From assembly GCA_963845445.1 (NCBI GenBank), contig CAWJSE010000002.1, positions 434,001 through 498,000 on the forward strand: a stretch of 64,000 nucleotides of DNA, in the 5' to 3' direction. This DNA comes from JABDBL01 sp963845445 (GTDB taxonomy: Bacteria; Cyanobacteriota; Vampirovibrionia; Obscuribacterales; Obscuribacteraceae). The notes beneath the pieces were generated by a model. It was given only the letters and a program-made list of their open reading frames with translations. It was not told the origin of the DNA and made no database searches. Both the position numbers and the translations under genes were made by a program. Positions 1-8,136 of the stretch are shown one piece after another; the first letter of the stretch is position 1; each line of letters opens with the position of its first letter.

Positions 1-268
1 CTTGAGAAGTCAAATAGTATAATTTACGAGATTTATTCTCTGGATGCAGTTGTTCATTGATAATTCCTGCACAAAGTAACCTCTTTAATCGATCCGCCAG
101 TATATTGGTTGCGATCGATTCCGGACTAGCTAAAAATTCTTTGTACTCGTGCTTGCCAAAAAACATTAAATCTCTTACCACTAGTAAGGTCCAGCGATCA
201 CCAATTATATCGAGGCAATTGCCTATAACGCATGGTGATCTTGAAATGTCTCTCGAGCTATTTGGCAT
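1..268 (-). CDS. HxlR-family winged-helix transcriptional regulator (C-terminus outside window)
   Basis: Reading the minus strand from the ATG at 268 gives an open frame of 89 codons that runs off the window edge. The N-terminal part contains CVIGNCLDIIGDRWTLLVVR, followed by a helix with IATNILADRLKRL and then ENKSRKLYYLT. This is the HxlR/MarR-like winged-helix pattern: an N-terminal Cys, the GDRWTLLVVRDL core, recognition helix and wing. Family members act as dimeric repressors or activators, often redox- or aldehyde-sensing through the conserved Cys. The gene is divergent from the GNAT gene at 363 and the shared gap carries two copies of a palindrome typical of this family, so autoregulation and control of the neighbour are likely. 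Identity is confident; the ligand is unknown. Confidence 0.88.
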   Translation of the reverse strand, partial: MPNSSRDISRSPCVIGNCLDIIGDRWTLLVVRDLMFFGKHEYKEFLASPESIATNILADRLKRLLCAGIINEQLHPENKSRKLYYLTSQ

Positions 269-288
269 TAAGTAATCCTAACAGATGC

Positions 289-317
289 TTGCAAAATGCA
301 AGTGCTTCTATTATGAT
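289..317 (+). promoter_or_regulatory. Sigma70-type promoter for the GNAT gene
   Basis: TTGCAA (289-294), a 17-bp spacer and TATGAT (312-317). The predicted start near 324 falls at the edge of the second palindrome. The -35 lies inside the first palindrome. Confidence 0.6.
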
Positions 318-338
318 AGCAACGCTTGCAAAATGCAA
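310..338 (-). promoter_or_regulatory. Sigma70-type promoter for the HxlR gene
   Basis: On the minus strand TTGCAT (338-333), a 17-bp spacer and CATAAT (315-310). It mirrors the plus-strand promoter and its -35 lies inside the second palindrome. The -10 boxes of the two promoters overlap, so simultaneous transcription in both directions is unlikely. Confidence 0.55.
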
Positions 339-362
339 GTACCTTAAACAAAGAGGAAATTT

Positions 363-875
363 GTGGAAGAAGAAGTCTTAATCAGAGAGGCGACCTTGGT
401 AGAAAGACCTATCATTGCTGATCTGACCCAAAATTCTTACTCTGAATATGCAGGCTCTACCAATGATAAATCTTGGCGTGATTATGAAAATCGCACTAGA
501 AAAACTTTGCTTGTGGATAACGAAGTCTTACGCCTAGTGGCGATATTAAAAGACAGAATTGTCGGCGCTGTTCTTCTTTGCCCTCCTTATGAAATGGTGA
601 GGGGAGACACACTAGTCAAAAATGTTTATCCTGAAATGCGTCTTTTAGCCGTTGCAAAAGATTTTCGCAATTTAGGCATAGGAGCAAGACTAATAGATGA
701 GTGCGAAAAACTGGCACAAAGCAAAGGTTTTGAAACCATAACATTGCATACAACTGTTCTTATGCAAACAGCTAAATTGATGTATGAAAGACGAGGTTAT
801 AGTAGATACCCAGAAATAGATTTTCAACCTACCCCTGGATTTGTTGTATGGGGTTACAAGAAACAATTTAATTGA
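363..875 (+). CDS. GNAT-family N-acetyltransferase
   Basis: 170 aa starting at GTG with AAGAGGAAAT just upstream. The acetyl-CoA-binding motif A is visible as MRLLAVAKDFRNLGIGARLI, including the R-x-x-G-x-G pyrophosphate loop (RNLGIG). It is followed by the YERRGYSRYPE segment usual for the acceptor-side strand near the C-terminus. The length is normal for a single-domain GNAT. The acceptor substrate cannot be read from sequence. It is divergent from the HxlR regulator and followed after 20 bp by the DinB-like gene, so the two probably form one regulated transcript concerned with stress or detoxification; that role is inference. Confidence 0.87.
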   Translation: MEEEVLIREATLVERPIIADLTQNSYSEYAGSTNDKSWRDYENRTRKTLLVDNEVLRLVAILKDRIVGAVLLCPPYEMVRGDTLVKNVYPEMRLLAVAKDFRNLGIGARLIDECEKLAQSKGFETITLHTTVLMQTAKLMYERRGYSRYPEIDFQPTPGFVVWGYKKQFN

Positions 876-895
876 CGCTTTGGGGAGTATTTAAG

Positions 896-1492
896 ATGAC
901 CGAAACTAAATCTATAGTGGAACCTAAATTGGCTCAACCAGGAGCTGGGCTTCCTATCTATGAATGGGCCGTGGCAAAATATATTTTGCTTCCTCGTCTG
1001 TTTAAAACGAGGGGAAAAAACGAAGCACTGGCTTATTTCGCTAAAGAGTCTGAAAAGATAATGAGCCTTTCTACCAAACTAACTGTCACCATGCTTGCTC
1101 AGCGTCGGCTGATACCGAGACAGAGAGGATTAGAAGATAGTTCACGTTACTATTCTGTGGCTATGACTCTACAACATCTAATTATCGTTAACGATTCTAT
1201 TCGCCGGGTAATCAAAGACTTGTCCAGTGGTGGCACTAATTTGCTGCCCAAGGGTACTGCCGATTTCAAGCCAGACCCTAATGTTGACCCAGAAAAGATT
1301 TTGTCTCTATTCAATCAAATGTCGCAAGGATTCTTGCAAGAAGCTGCCGCTGCTAGTATTGACGCTTTTCCGCACGCTACTTTTCCCCATCCTTGGTTTG
1401 GCCCATTCAATGCCCACAAGTGGCTTGTACTTGCCGGTTCGCATCAAAATATTCATCGCCACCAAATTGAAGCGATCATTGTCCGGCTGTGA
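896..1492 (+). CDS. DinB-like / DUF1993-style helical bundle protein
   Basis: About 198 aa from the ATG at 896, which has GGGGAG eight bases upstream; an earlier ATG at 872 is in frame but overlaps the GNAT stop and lacks a ribosome site. The protein is largely helical. Its C-terminal region WLVLAGSHQNIHRHQIEAI carries the closely spaced histidines (H-x-x-x-H) that in DinB/YfiT proteins help coordinate a divalent metal. DinB-superfamily proteins include thiol-dependent transferases and damage-induced proteins of unknown function. It is probably co-transcribed with the upstream acetyltransferase. Superfamily placement is fairly good; precise function unknown. Confidence 0.65.
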   Translation: MTETKSIVEPKLAQPGAGLPIYEWAVAKYILLPRLFKTRGKNEALAYFAKESEKIMSLSTKLTVTMLAQRRLIPRQRGLEDSSRYYSVAMTLQHLIIVNDSIRRVIKDLSSGGTNLLPKGTADFKPDPNVDPEKILSLFNQMSQGFLQEAAAASIDAFPHATFPHPWFGPFNAHKWLVLAGSHQNIHRHQIEAIIVRL

Positions 1493-1546
1493 TTTCTTGA
1501 AACTATCTTATAATAGAGTTGCTCTCATTTGCTCTTGCTGAGTGCA

Positions 1547-2290
1547 CTACCAATATGTCAATGCGCGAGGGCACGTCATATCCGGATGCAAGACATCAAA
1601 TCGAAGTATGATTGGGGGATTATGTCCCCTTTCAATCATCCATATGCGCACATTTTGACCATTTCCTATTGCAGGGTGCGTTGGATTATCAAAGCCAGTA
1701 GAATCGGAACGTATTACTATTGTCTTTTGGTTGAGCATAGATATTGGATCATGTCCCATCCATAGGCGCACATTATGACTATTTATCCCAAGGGGCGTTA
1801 GATTAGCAAAGCCAGAAGAATCGGAACGTATTACTATTAGCTTTTGGTCAAGCTTAAATATTGCTTTCCATATGTCACCTGTCCACCTCCCGCCCCCTTC
1901 GGCAATCTGTGCGTTTTTGATGACGCCTTCGATTTTTGTACATTCTCCGTTGGCATAACGCTGCGTTAGTTTGATGTGAATTGGATAAGAAAACAACGTA
2001 ACCCAACCAAATAGAAGTAACAATAAAGCAATAGGCGATCCATATGCCCATAATTTCCATTTTTCTGGTTCTGTTGGACGAGGCTTACCAAGAATACGTG
2101 CTGATAAATCCCAAATAATAAGAACCACAAGAGGCAATAGCATAGCCCATAGTAACGCCGAATAAATAACTAGATTACTATGACTGTTATACTTAAATAA
2201 GTCTGAGTGGTAATGAAACGAGTCTTGCAAAACTTGAAAAAATGACTGCGGCTCAACAGTTGTTATTTGGTAAAGCGTGGTGTATCCCAT
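1547..2290 (-). CDS. Membrane protein of unknown function with a duplicated C-terminal segment
   Basis: 247 aa, preceded by AGGAAGG on the minus strand. Two hydrophobic helices are visible, around residues 45-65 and 90-115. The C-terminal half is soluble and contains two related copies of about 39 residues, sharing the cores VIRSDSSGF and VIRSDSTGF followed by NVRLWM and NVRIWM. I do not recognise the family. The two-helix plus repeated-strand layout would fit a membrane-anchored extracytoplasmic domain, but that is only a guess. It lies convergent to the DinB-like gene and inside the segment bounded by a 19-bp direct repeat (850-868 and 2457-2475). Confidence 0.6.
   Translation of the reverse strand: MGYTTLYQITTVEPQSFFQVLQDSFHYHSDLFKYNSHSNLVIYSALLWAMLLPLVVLIIWDLSARILGKPRPTEPEKWKLWAYGSPIALLLLLFGWVTLFSYPIHIKLTQRYANGECTKIEGVIKNAQIAEGGGRWTGDIWKAIFKLDQKLIVIRSDSSGFANLTPLGINSHNVRLWMGHDPISMLNQKTIVIRSDSTGFDNPTHPAIGNGQNVRIWMIERGHNPPIILRFDVLHPDMTCPRALTYW
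1641..1874. repeat. Diverged tandem duplication inside the 247-aa gene
   Basis: Segments 1641-1757 and 1761-1874 align at roughly 117-120 bp spacing. Both contain GAATCGGAACGTATTACTAT (starting at 1701 and 1818) and a related GCGCACATT...GACTATTT block. One copy carries a one-codon indel. The duplication is in frame, so it produces a repeated protein unit. Confidence 0.75.
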
Positions 2291-2443
2291 AAAACACTGT
2301 GACCTTCCTTGCTTATTATACCCTATAAGCGGGATTATACTGATTTATTCAAGAAAACTAGTCAGCAACAGAATAAAGAACGAGACAATTGATTAAAACA
2401 TGCAATGAAGCTCTAATTATCTTTGTTTGCCCTTTCGGAGCTG

Positions 2444-2482
2444 GAATTTATCGTCCGGGGTTACAAGAAACAATTGAAATGA
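2444..2482 (+). pseudogene. Remnant of a GNAT gene 3' end (19-bp direct repeat with 850-868)
   Basis: Bases 2457-2475 repeat GGGGTTACAAGAAACAATT exactly as found at 850-868, the 3' end of the acetyltransferase gene. In the frame starting at 2444 the translation EFIVRGYKKQLK-stop parallels the GNAT end GFVVWGYKKQFN-stop. No homologous coding sequence is visible further upstream. The remnant and the intact tail bracket 1.6 kb that holds the DinB-like and 247-aa genes. This suggests a former tandem GNAT pair or a duplication at the edge of an inserted block. Confidence 0.5.
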
Positions 2483-2500
2483 CATCTATTATCAGTTCTC

Positions 2501-2683
2501 TTAGTTATCTCTTTTTATAATTTTAGGTTGAGGAATTTCGCGTACTAGTTTTCCGTTCCGCATCACCACAAACTCAGTGCCTGTTTGTCTTGCTAATTCT
2601 TTGGCGCGCTTAGCTGCCCGTGCCAAAGCTTTTGGTGCATTTTGCATGTCTTTATCAGGCAAATGGGAAATGGGGATTGTCAT
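2501..2683 (-). CDS. Small basic protein paired with the zeta-type toxin
   Basis: 60 aa, rich in Lys, Arg and Ala, with a helical first half (KALARAAKRAKELARQ) and a beta-like end (TEFVVMRNGKLVREIP). Its start overlaps the stop of the zeta-like gene by four bases, so the two are translationally coupled. Size, charge and coupling suggest an antitoxin or accessory partner, but it lies downstream of the toxin and does not look like the three-helix epsilon antitoxin. Function is inferred from context only. Confidence 0.6.
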   Translation of the reverse strand: MTIPISHLPDKDMQNAPKALARAAKRAKELARQTGTEFVVMRNGKLVREIPQPKIIKRDN

Positions 2684-3201
2684 GCGTTTTTTCCTTCATC
2701 AATCAGTTCAAACATATCATTACTATTATCATACCAGTGCCAGAAATCTACTTCAAAACGATAGATTGTCTGGAAATTATTTAATCCCGAAACGAAGCGT
2801 CTACATACTACGTCATCGGGTACATGATGTCCGCCCTGCGCTACTCGGGCTGCTACCCTAGCGACAGCTTCTTCAGGATTTGCCAGTGACAAGAAAAGCA
2901 ACTTTATTTGGTAGCTTTGCTTTCGCCACAGCCGAATCATTTCTAAGTAGCCCCGCCCTGAAAGAGTGGTCTCGAAAGCAAAACTGTCACCTCGTTGAGC
3001 ATGTGATTTAATCTCTTCCAGCATCAGGCGTCCTGCCTTAATAGCAGCGATTGTCGGCTGAAATGGCGATAAGCCAGCGGCAATCAAATCGGCATTAATA
3101 AATATAGGACATCCCGCTTCGTTAGGTAAGAATTCACGAGCGAATGTGGTTTTTCCTGCTCCATTGGGTCCTGCAATAATAATGATTTTCTTTTGTTGCA
3201 T
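2680..3201 (-). CDS. Zeta-toxin-family P-loop kinase
   Basis: 173 aa. The N-terminus has IIIIAGPNGAGKTTFAREFL, a Walker A loop, followed by FINADLIAAGLSP and FAFETTLSGRGYLEMI, the arrangement of zeta/PezT-like kinases. Characterised zeta toxins phosphorylate UDP-N-acetylglucosamine and so block cell-wall synthesis. Many chromosomal short zeta-like ATPases are uncharacterised, so toxicity is not proven. The gene starts 2 bp after uvrB ends on the same strand and overlaps the small downstream gene, so all three may share a transcript. Family assignment is strong; role as toxin is inferred. Confidence 0.85.
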   Translation of the reverse strand: MQQKKIIIIAGPNGAGKTTFAREFLPNEAGCPIFINADLIAAGLSPFQPTIAAIKAGRLMLEEIKSHAQRGDSFAFETTLSGRGYLEMIRLWRKQSYQIKLLFLSLANPEEAVARVAARVAQGGHHVPDDVVCRRFVSGLNNFQTIYRFEVDFWHWYDNSNDMFELIDEGKNA

Positions 3202-3203
3202 AT

Positions 3204-5245
3204 TTAAGTAGAGCGTAACTTTTGTGCTTTAGTTTGTAAAAGTCTAAGTTCATCGCGCATGGCTGCTGCAGTTTCAAAATCGAGATCGGCAGCTGCTTTT
3301 TTCATTTCTTTTTCTAGTTTGCGTATGAGTTGAGGTAGATTACTATCGGCATATGTAAACGAGATATCCTCGCCCTTTTTGCCTTTAGCACGTTTGCCAG
3401 TTTCCGCTGCTATTGATGCCACTTCTTCTTTACCGCGCAAATAATCTAAAAGACTATTGCCCGTGTCCTTAACTATAGTGGTGGGTGTGATCTCGTGTTC
3501 TTGATTGTGAGCAATTTGAATATTACGACGTCTTTCCGTTTCTCTAATGGCATTTGTCATTGAATCAGTCATTTTATCTGCATACATAATTACTTTGCCT
3601 TCTACATTGCGGGCAGCGCGGCCTATAGTTTGAATCAAAGAGCGCTCCGCTCGCAAAAAGCCTTCTTTATCTGCTTCCATGATTATAACTAAACTTACTT
3701 CTGGTAAGTCTAAACCTTCTCGCAATAAATTAATTCCCACTAGTACATCAAATGCTCCAGTGCGTAAATCTTGCAATAATTCTATGCGGTCTAGAGCAGC
3801 AATGTCACTATGTAACCAGCGTACTTTTATGTTTAACTCCTGTAAATACTCAGTTAAATCCTCAGCCATACGTTTAGTCAAAGTGGTAACCAACACGCGC
3901 TCTTTACGAGCTATGCGTGCTTTTAGTTCCTTTATCAAGTCATCAATTTGTCCCTCAATTGGACGCACTTCTACTAGCGGATCAATAAGCCCTGTAGGTC
4001 GGATAATTTGTTCAACTATTTGATTGCTTGTTTCCAACTCCCATTTTCCTGGAGTGGCAGAAACAAAAATAGTTTTGCCAATTTTAGACCAGAATTCTTC
4101 TGCTCTTAGAGGGCGGTTATCTCGTGCACAGGGTAAACGAAAACCATAATCTATAAGTACATCTTTACGTGCGCGATCGCCATTGTACATTCCTTGTATT
4201 TGAGGCGCCGTAACATGAGATTCATCTATAAAAGTTAAGAATCCATCCTTGCCATATTTACGTAAAAAATAATCAACCAGTGTTTGTGGTGGCTCGCCTG
4301 ATGCTCTGCCTTCAAGTATGCGTGAATAATTTTCTATACCATTACAATAGCCAACTTCTTTCAGCATCTCAAGATCGAATCTGGTTCGTTGAACCAAACG
4401 TTGTGCCTCAACAAGTTTATTTTGCCTTGTTAACTCATGTAGCCTTTCTTCTAATTCTATTTCGATTTGTTCAGCTGCTCTGTCTATTTCTTCGTCTTCT
4501 GCTACATAATGTTTAGCTGGATAAATGCGTATTTCATTCATTATATTTTCGATTTCGCCAGTCACTGGATTCACTACAGCAATGCGCTCGATATCGTCGC
4601 CAAAGAGTTCTATTCTGATCACACGTTCTTCGTAAGGCGGATAAATTTCCACGATGTCTCCCCGCACCCTAAAGCGAGAACGTTCTACTACTAAATCATT
4701 GCGACTATAGTAAATACGCACCAGTGCTTTCAACAATTCTTGTCTGTCCATATTTTGGCCGACTTGTAATGTAATAGCACAAGATAAATAACGTTCTGGC
4801 ACACCAAGACCGTAAATACAGCTTACTGAGCTGACCACAATCACATCTTTTCGTTCCCAAAGAGAACGCGTAGTTGAATGTCTTAGCCTATCGATTTCAT
4901 CATTGATACTGGCTTCTTTTCGATAAACGTATCTGAACTTGGAATATAAGACTCTGGCTGATAATAGTCGTAATAACTTATGAAATATTCAACTGCATTT
5001 TCTGGAAAAAAGTCTTTCATTTCAGCGCACAACTGTGCTGCCAAAGTTTTGTTGTGAGCCAGAATAAGCGCAGGCATCTGCGTACGCTCAATAAGATGCG
5101 CCATAGTCATTGTTTTGCCCGAGCCAGTTACACCTAATAATGTTTGACGCGGCAGCCCTTGCCTCACTCCTGAAGCAAGTAAATCGATTGCCTTGGGTTG
5201 ATCACCAGCAGGCTGAAATTTAGATATCACTTTAAAGGAAGACAT
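3204..5245 (-). CDS. uvrB: UvrABC excinuclease subunit B, split by one frameshift
   Basis: UvrB is the damage-verifying helicase of nucleotide excision repair. The N-terminal part (5245-4883) has the UvrB start FQPAGDQPKAI and Walker A GVTGSGKTMT, ending after FIEK. The rest (reading from about 4913) continues as ASINDEIDRLRHSTTRSLWE and then DVIVVSSVSCIYGLG, the helicase motifs GREGLDLPEVSLVI-like (INLLREGLDLPE) and QTIGRAARNVEG. It ends with the C-terminal UVR motif (EKEMKKAAADLDFETAAAMRDE). The break sits in GAAAAGAAG at about 4914-4921, where one extra A or G would restore the frame. All domains are present, giving about 680 aa, so the gene is probably intact in the cell. Confidence 0.92.
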
Positions 5246-5258
5246 TAAATTGGCAAAC

Positions 5259-5486
5259 TTAGCCGTTTTTGTTCTTTTCTTCTTCTATTACGGGGGTCTT
5301 TGGTGTGTCGGGTAAATTTTCTTCGATTTTTGCAGCTTCTTTTACTTCGCTCTGAGCTTCAGTGAGCGCCTTTTTGAAATTGCCAAGCCCTTGTCCCAAA
5401 GCTTTTCCTATTTCTGGGAATTTCTTAGGTCCAAACAATAGCAAAGCAACACCACAGATAACTGCTGTATCAATTGGACTAAGCAT
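5259..5486 (-). CDS. tatA: Twin-arginine translocase subunit TatA/E
   Basis: About 75 aa from the ATG at 5486, which has GAGAGG seven bases upstream; a longer frame reaches 5531 but adds a non-family N-terminus. One N-terminal membrane helix (DTAVICGVALLLFGPKKFPEIG) with the FGPKKFPEIG hinge is followed by an amphipathic helix (GLGNFKKALTEAQ) and an acidic tail. TatA oligomers form the pore for folded proteins at the inner membrane. TatC is not in this window. It lies downstream of the RDD gene on the same strand. Confidence 0.85.
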   Translation of the reverse strand: MLSPIDTAVICGVALLLFGPKKFPEIGKALGQGLGNFKKALTEAQSEVKEAAKIEENLPDTPKTPVIEEEKNKNG

Positions 5487-5527
5487 CTTTAAACCTCTCA
5501 TCGAATCACTGTCAATGTTATCACAAG

Positions 5528-6013
5528 TCACTGTCTCTTAACCACAAGGCAGTCTGCTATTATGTCGTGCAAAGCTTGCTTTTTCTTTGTAAATGCAGCC
5601 ATTACAAAGCCTGCATACAATAGAAAACAAGACAAAAATTTGGCTATATTTCGGGAAAAAGCACGCCAAAAGGAATTTCGCTCCCCAGCAGAATCGGTCA
5701 CTACAATACCCAGAACTAATTTGCCAGGAGTGGCCATCAATTTGGAACTTTCGAAAATCGTGAAATATAAAAGATTGGACAAAAAGAGTAATGTCACCAA
5801 CACGATTAATAGGATGGTATAAATTACTTGCAGTAAAAAAGCATAATGCTCATGACGTGCCGTCTCTGATAACCATGCAATAAACACCAAGCTTAAAAAT
5901 AGGGTTGCCTGCAATGCTATGAGTATGACCCAATCAATGAAATAAGCTATTAACCTCAACTTGAAGCCTGCATAATTAGGAACGAATGTTATCGACTGAA
6001 GGTCTGTACTCAT
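5528..6013 (-). CDS. RDD-family membrane protein
   Basis: 161 aa. The start AGFKLRLIAYFIDWVILIAL contains the Arg and Asp-Asp-type positions that name the RDD family (here R-L-I-A-Y-F-I-D). Three further hydrophobic stretches and the late motif TPGKLVLGIVV, then ALHDIIADCLVVKR, complete the domain. RDD proteins are four-helix inner-membrane proteins; some exchange sodium for protons, most are unassigned. It precedes tatA with a 41-bp gap, so the two may be co-transcribed. Confidence 0.82.
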   Translation of the reverse strand: MSTDLQSITFVPNYAGFKLRLIAYFIDWVILIALQATLFLSLVFIAWLSETARHEHYAFLLQVIYTILLIVLVTLLFLSNLLYFTIFESSKLMATPGKLVLGIVVTDSAGERNSFWRAFSRNIAKFLSCFLLYAGFVMAAFTKKKQALHDIIADCLVVKRQ

Positions 6014-6136
6014 ACTAAAATCCTGACTCTAGCACAATAGTTTATCGAATGGTATTAGTTGACTGTTTACCCAGTGTTATTGCGTCATTACGTGGTTGGC
6101 TCAACTTTCCACTTTTAAAACAAAATCGTCTCCCAC

Positions 6137-6571
6137 TTATTTTTTAACTTCTTTATCGCTTTTATCTGTAGCTAATGGGGTTGTTCCGTTATTGTAAATA
6201 TAAATAGGTTCAGCTAGAGGGCTGCTGTAATTCTTAAACTGAGAACGATCCGCTAATTCGGCAATTGTGGCATCGACATAAACATAATCTTTGAGTGCAC
6301 CGGCCGGCTCCAAATATTCTGCAATATTAGTGGCTTCTATAGGGGTATTAGGTTGATTTTGTGCAAAATTACTTTTGCCCATATTAGCAAGATTAGCTAA
6401 ATAAACCGGTTCAGGATTAAGTCTTACCCAATGAGCATTATTATCGAGAAAGGCGTTGTATTGTAGAACAACATGAGGATGATCTGGTTGACTCTGTAAA
6501 TGATCAACCTGGCCAGCAAGAATAGTTACCAGTAAATGGGGATAGCTACCGCAGACTGAGGCGATAGACAA
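6137..6571 (-). CDS. Likely C-terminal part of the upstream hydrolase, after an in-frame stop
   Basis: The frame of the hydrolase gene continues past its TGA at 6634-6632 without a shift and remains open to 6137. The continuation reads LTVATLEESESYFQERDGS and then SYPHLLVTILAGQVDHLQS and NNAHWVRLNPEP. The position of an Asp in GQVDH and a His in NAHW is what the acid and base of an alpha/beta-hydrolase triad would look like, which supports this being the rest of one protein. An alternative is a separate small gene starting at the ATG at 6571. No convincing ribosome site precedes that ATG. Confidence 0.5.
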   Translation of the reverse strand: MSIASVCGSYPHLLVTILAGQVDHLQSQPDHPHVVLQYNAFLDNNAHWVRLNPEPVYLANLANMGKSNFAQNQPNTPIEATNIAEYLEPAGALKDYVYVDATIAELADRSQFKNYSSPLAEPIYIYNNGTTPLATDKSDKEVKK

Positions 6572-6631
6572 AGAGCCATCTCTTTCTTGAAAATAAGACT
6601 CTGATTCTTCTAGAGTGGCTACTGTAAGAGG

Positions 6632-7978
6632 TCAGTTTAAGACTTCATTTTTCTGCTCGACCACTGCAGCTTTTTTCGGTAGCGGTCTAACTTTATTCTG
6701 GTTAAATGAAAGAGTGTTTATTATGCCTTTCCGTTCTAAGTCTTTTTTCCACTGGCCTGCTGCCTTTAGCACGCCAAATACTCTATCGGCTGCATCTAAT
6801 TGGGGTTTGGGAGTGCATGCTTTTAAAGGGGGTGTTGATTGGGCTGTATTGGTGCTGGTTGAAACCGTATTATTTACTGCAGCAGTAGTTGTGCTTTGGC
6901 TTGTGGCAATATTCGCTGTACTGGTGGTTGTGCCTGTATTTGTCCCCTTATTTGTTGGGTTGGTTGTGGTGTGGACACCTGGGCTTGTCGCAGCAACCGC
7001 TGGTGAAATTGTTGTTGTAGCTGGTGCATTGAATATTTTTAAACGCTCCATAGCGGAGGTTATATCTGGAGGATATATTTGTTTATTTAATCCTTTATCA
7101 AGACAATAATTAAAGGCATATTCGATGGTTTCATCCCATTTACCATTCTGATTGTCATCAAAATAGATAACACCCGGCAAATCAGGTTCACCTAATTTTT
7201 TATGTATACCTGGATTTTGATGAGCATCTGCTTGCCAGGCTAGCTTACGGAAATCAATAATACAGCGGCCTGTAGCGGCGCTACCGGGGCGATAATGATT
7301 GTTTAATATAAAGTCGTGCTCGCTGCCCAGAGACGGCGGAAAAAACAAAGATCCTAGAGGACATTCGTATAAGCACAACCAACGGATAAAGCCTAAGTCA
7401 GCCGAATACTTTTCCATGGTAACAAGTGCAATATTACCACCGTTAGACCAGCCTACAATACCGATATTGCTAGAGGATAATTTAATTGGCACCAATTCTG
7501 TAATGGTTCGATGGCGGAAATCTTGAGCTTGTCCCGCGGCAAAAAGCAGTATGTCTCGCAAAGCTTTTTGACTTTTTCCACCGCGATAATCGTTGTAGCC
7601 ACCTGATTTAAAGCTACCCACTCCGCCTCCAGGAAAAGAAAATCTTACTTCTGCAAATCCTGCCTGTGCAGCATGAATACTCAGGCTAAGACCACTAGGC
7701 GCATCTCCGCCCGGAATCACGACTACAATTGGAGCACCTTCTTTGTAGCGAGTTTTTTTGGGATAGATGATATTTACAGCTAATCCGTTTCCTGTAGCAG
7801 AAGTACAGGGCAAAAATGTGCTCACTGATTGTTCTGGTGCTAATGGCACAACCTTAGTGCTGTCCTCCGGAATATCCGCAGAAGCATTAGTGGTTGCAGC
7901 GTAACAATATAGAATTTGATTCAAAACTAAAAAGTTACACAGGACGATAAATAATATGCGCCGAATGGGCGAAAACAC
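6632..7978 (-). CDS. Secreted alpha/beta-hydrolase with Thr-rich insertion
   Basis: 448 aa. An N-terminal signal peptide (ILFIVLCNFLVLNQILYCYA) suggests export. The hydrolase core has PIVVVIPGGDAPSG and the nucleophile elbow IGIVGWSNGGNIAL (G-W-S-N-G). Residues about 315-385 are a low-complexity Thr/Ser/Asn/Pro stretch that interrupts the fold. The frame ends in TGA but the same frame stays open for another 165 codons that look like the missing triad part. The reading is either a nonsense mutation, a sequencing substitution, or a truncated protein. Substrate unknown; dienelactone-hydrolase-like or prolyl-oligopeptidase-like esterase are possibilities. Confidence 0.72.
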   Translation of the reverse strand: MFSPIRRILFIVLCNFLVLNQILYCYAATTNASADIPEDSTKVVPLAPEQSVSTFLPCTSATGNGLAVNIIYPKKTRYKEGAPIVVVIPGGDAPSGLSLSIHAAQAGFAEVRFSFPGGGVGSFKSGGYNDYRGGKSQKALRDILLFAAGQAQDFRHRTITELVPIKLSSSNIGIVGWSNGGNIALVTMEKYSADLGFIRWLCLYECPLGSLFFPPSLGSEHDFILNNHYRPGSAATGRCIIDFRKLAWQADAHQNPGIHKKLGEPDLPGVIYFDDNQNGKWDETIEYAFNYCLDKGLNKQIYPPDITSAMERLKIFNAPATTTISPAVAATSPGVHTTTNPTNKGTNTGTTTSTANIATSQSTTTAAVNNTVSTSTNTAQSTPPLKACTPKPQLDAADRVFGVLKAAGQWKKDLERKGIINTLSFNQNKVRPLPKKAAVVEQKNEVLN

Positions 7979-8136
7979 TTGGGAATCCCTCTTTGAAATT
8001 CAATATCCGGATTATATCTCTTTTGCTCACAGCTTTCTCACATTTTATTTTCAGCTTTAGTGTAATCCAGTCTCTATCAAGCACTTAAGTTCTTAACTTT
8101 AATTGCCGTTTAAAACATTCATCAATGGGTATCTTT

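Larger units (their letters stand above)
288..339. promoter_or_regulatory. Twin palindromic operator for the HxlR regulator
   Basis: The 15-mer CTTGCAAAATGCAAG occurs twice without mismatch, at 288-302 and 325-339. Each is an inverted repeat CTTGCA-AAA-TGCAAG, and the centres are 37 bp apart. ACTTGCA-type palindromes are the known binding-site style of HxlR proteins. One copy overlaps the -35 region of each divergent promoter, so bound protein would block both genes. Confidence 0.75.

Noticed and set aside
57..275. Plus-strand 72-codon open frame at the window start
   Set aside because: Antisense to the HxlR regulator, which reads clearly on the minus strand.
3204..5245. Programmed frameshifting in uvrB
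   Set aside because: No slippery heptamer plus stimulator is visible, and the same kind of break is found in unrelated genes, so error is simpler.
6615..7109. Plus-strand 164-codon open frame rich in Val and Leu
   Set aside because: It is the complement of the Thr/Asn/Pro low-complexity part of the hydrolase gene and shows no independent motif or ribosome site.
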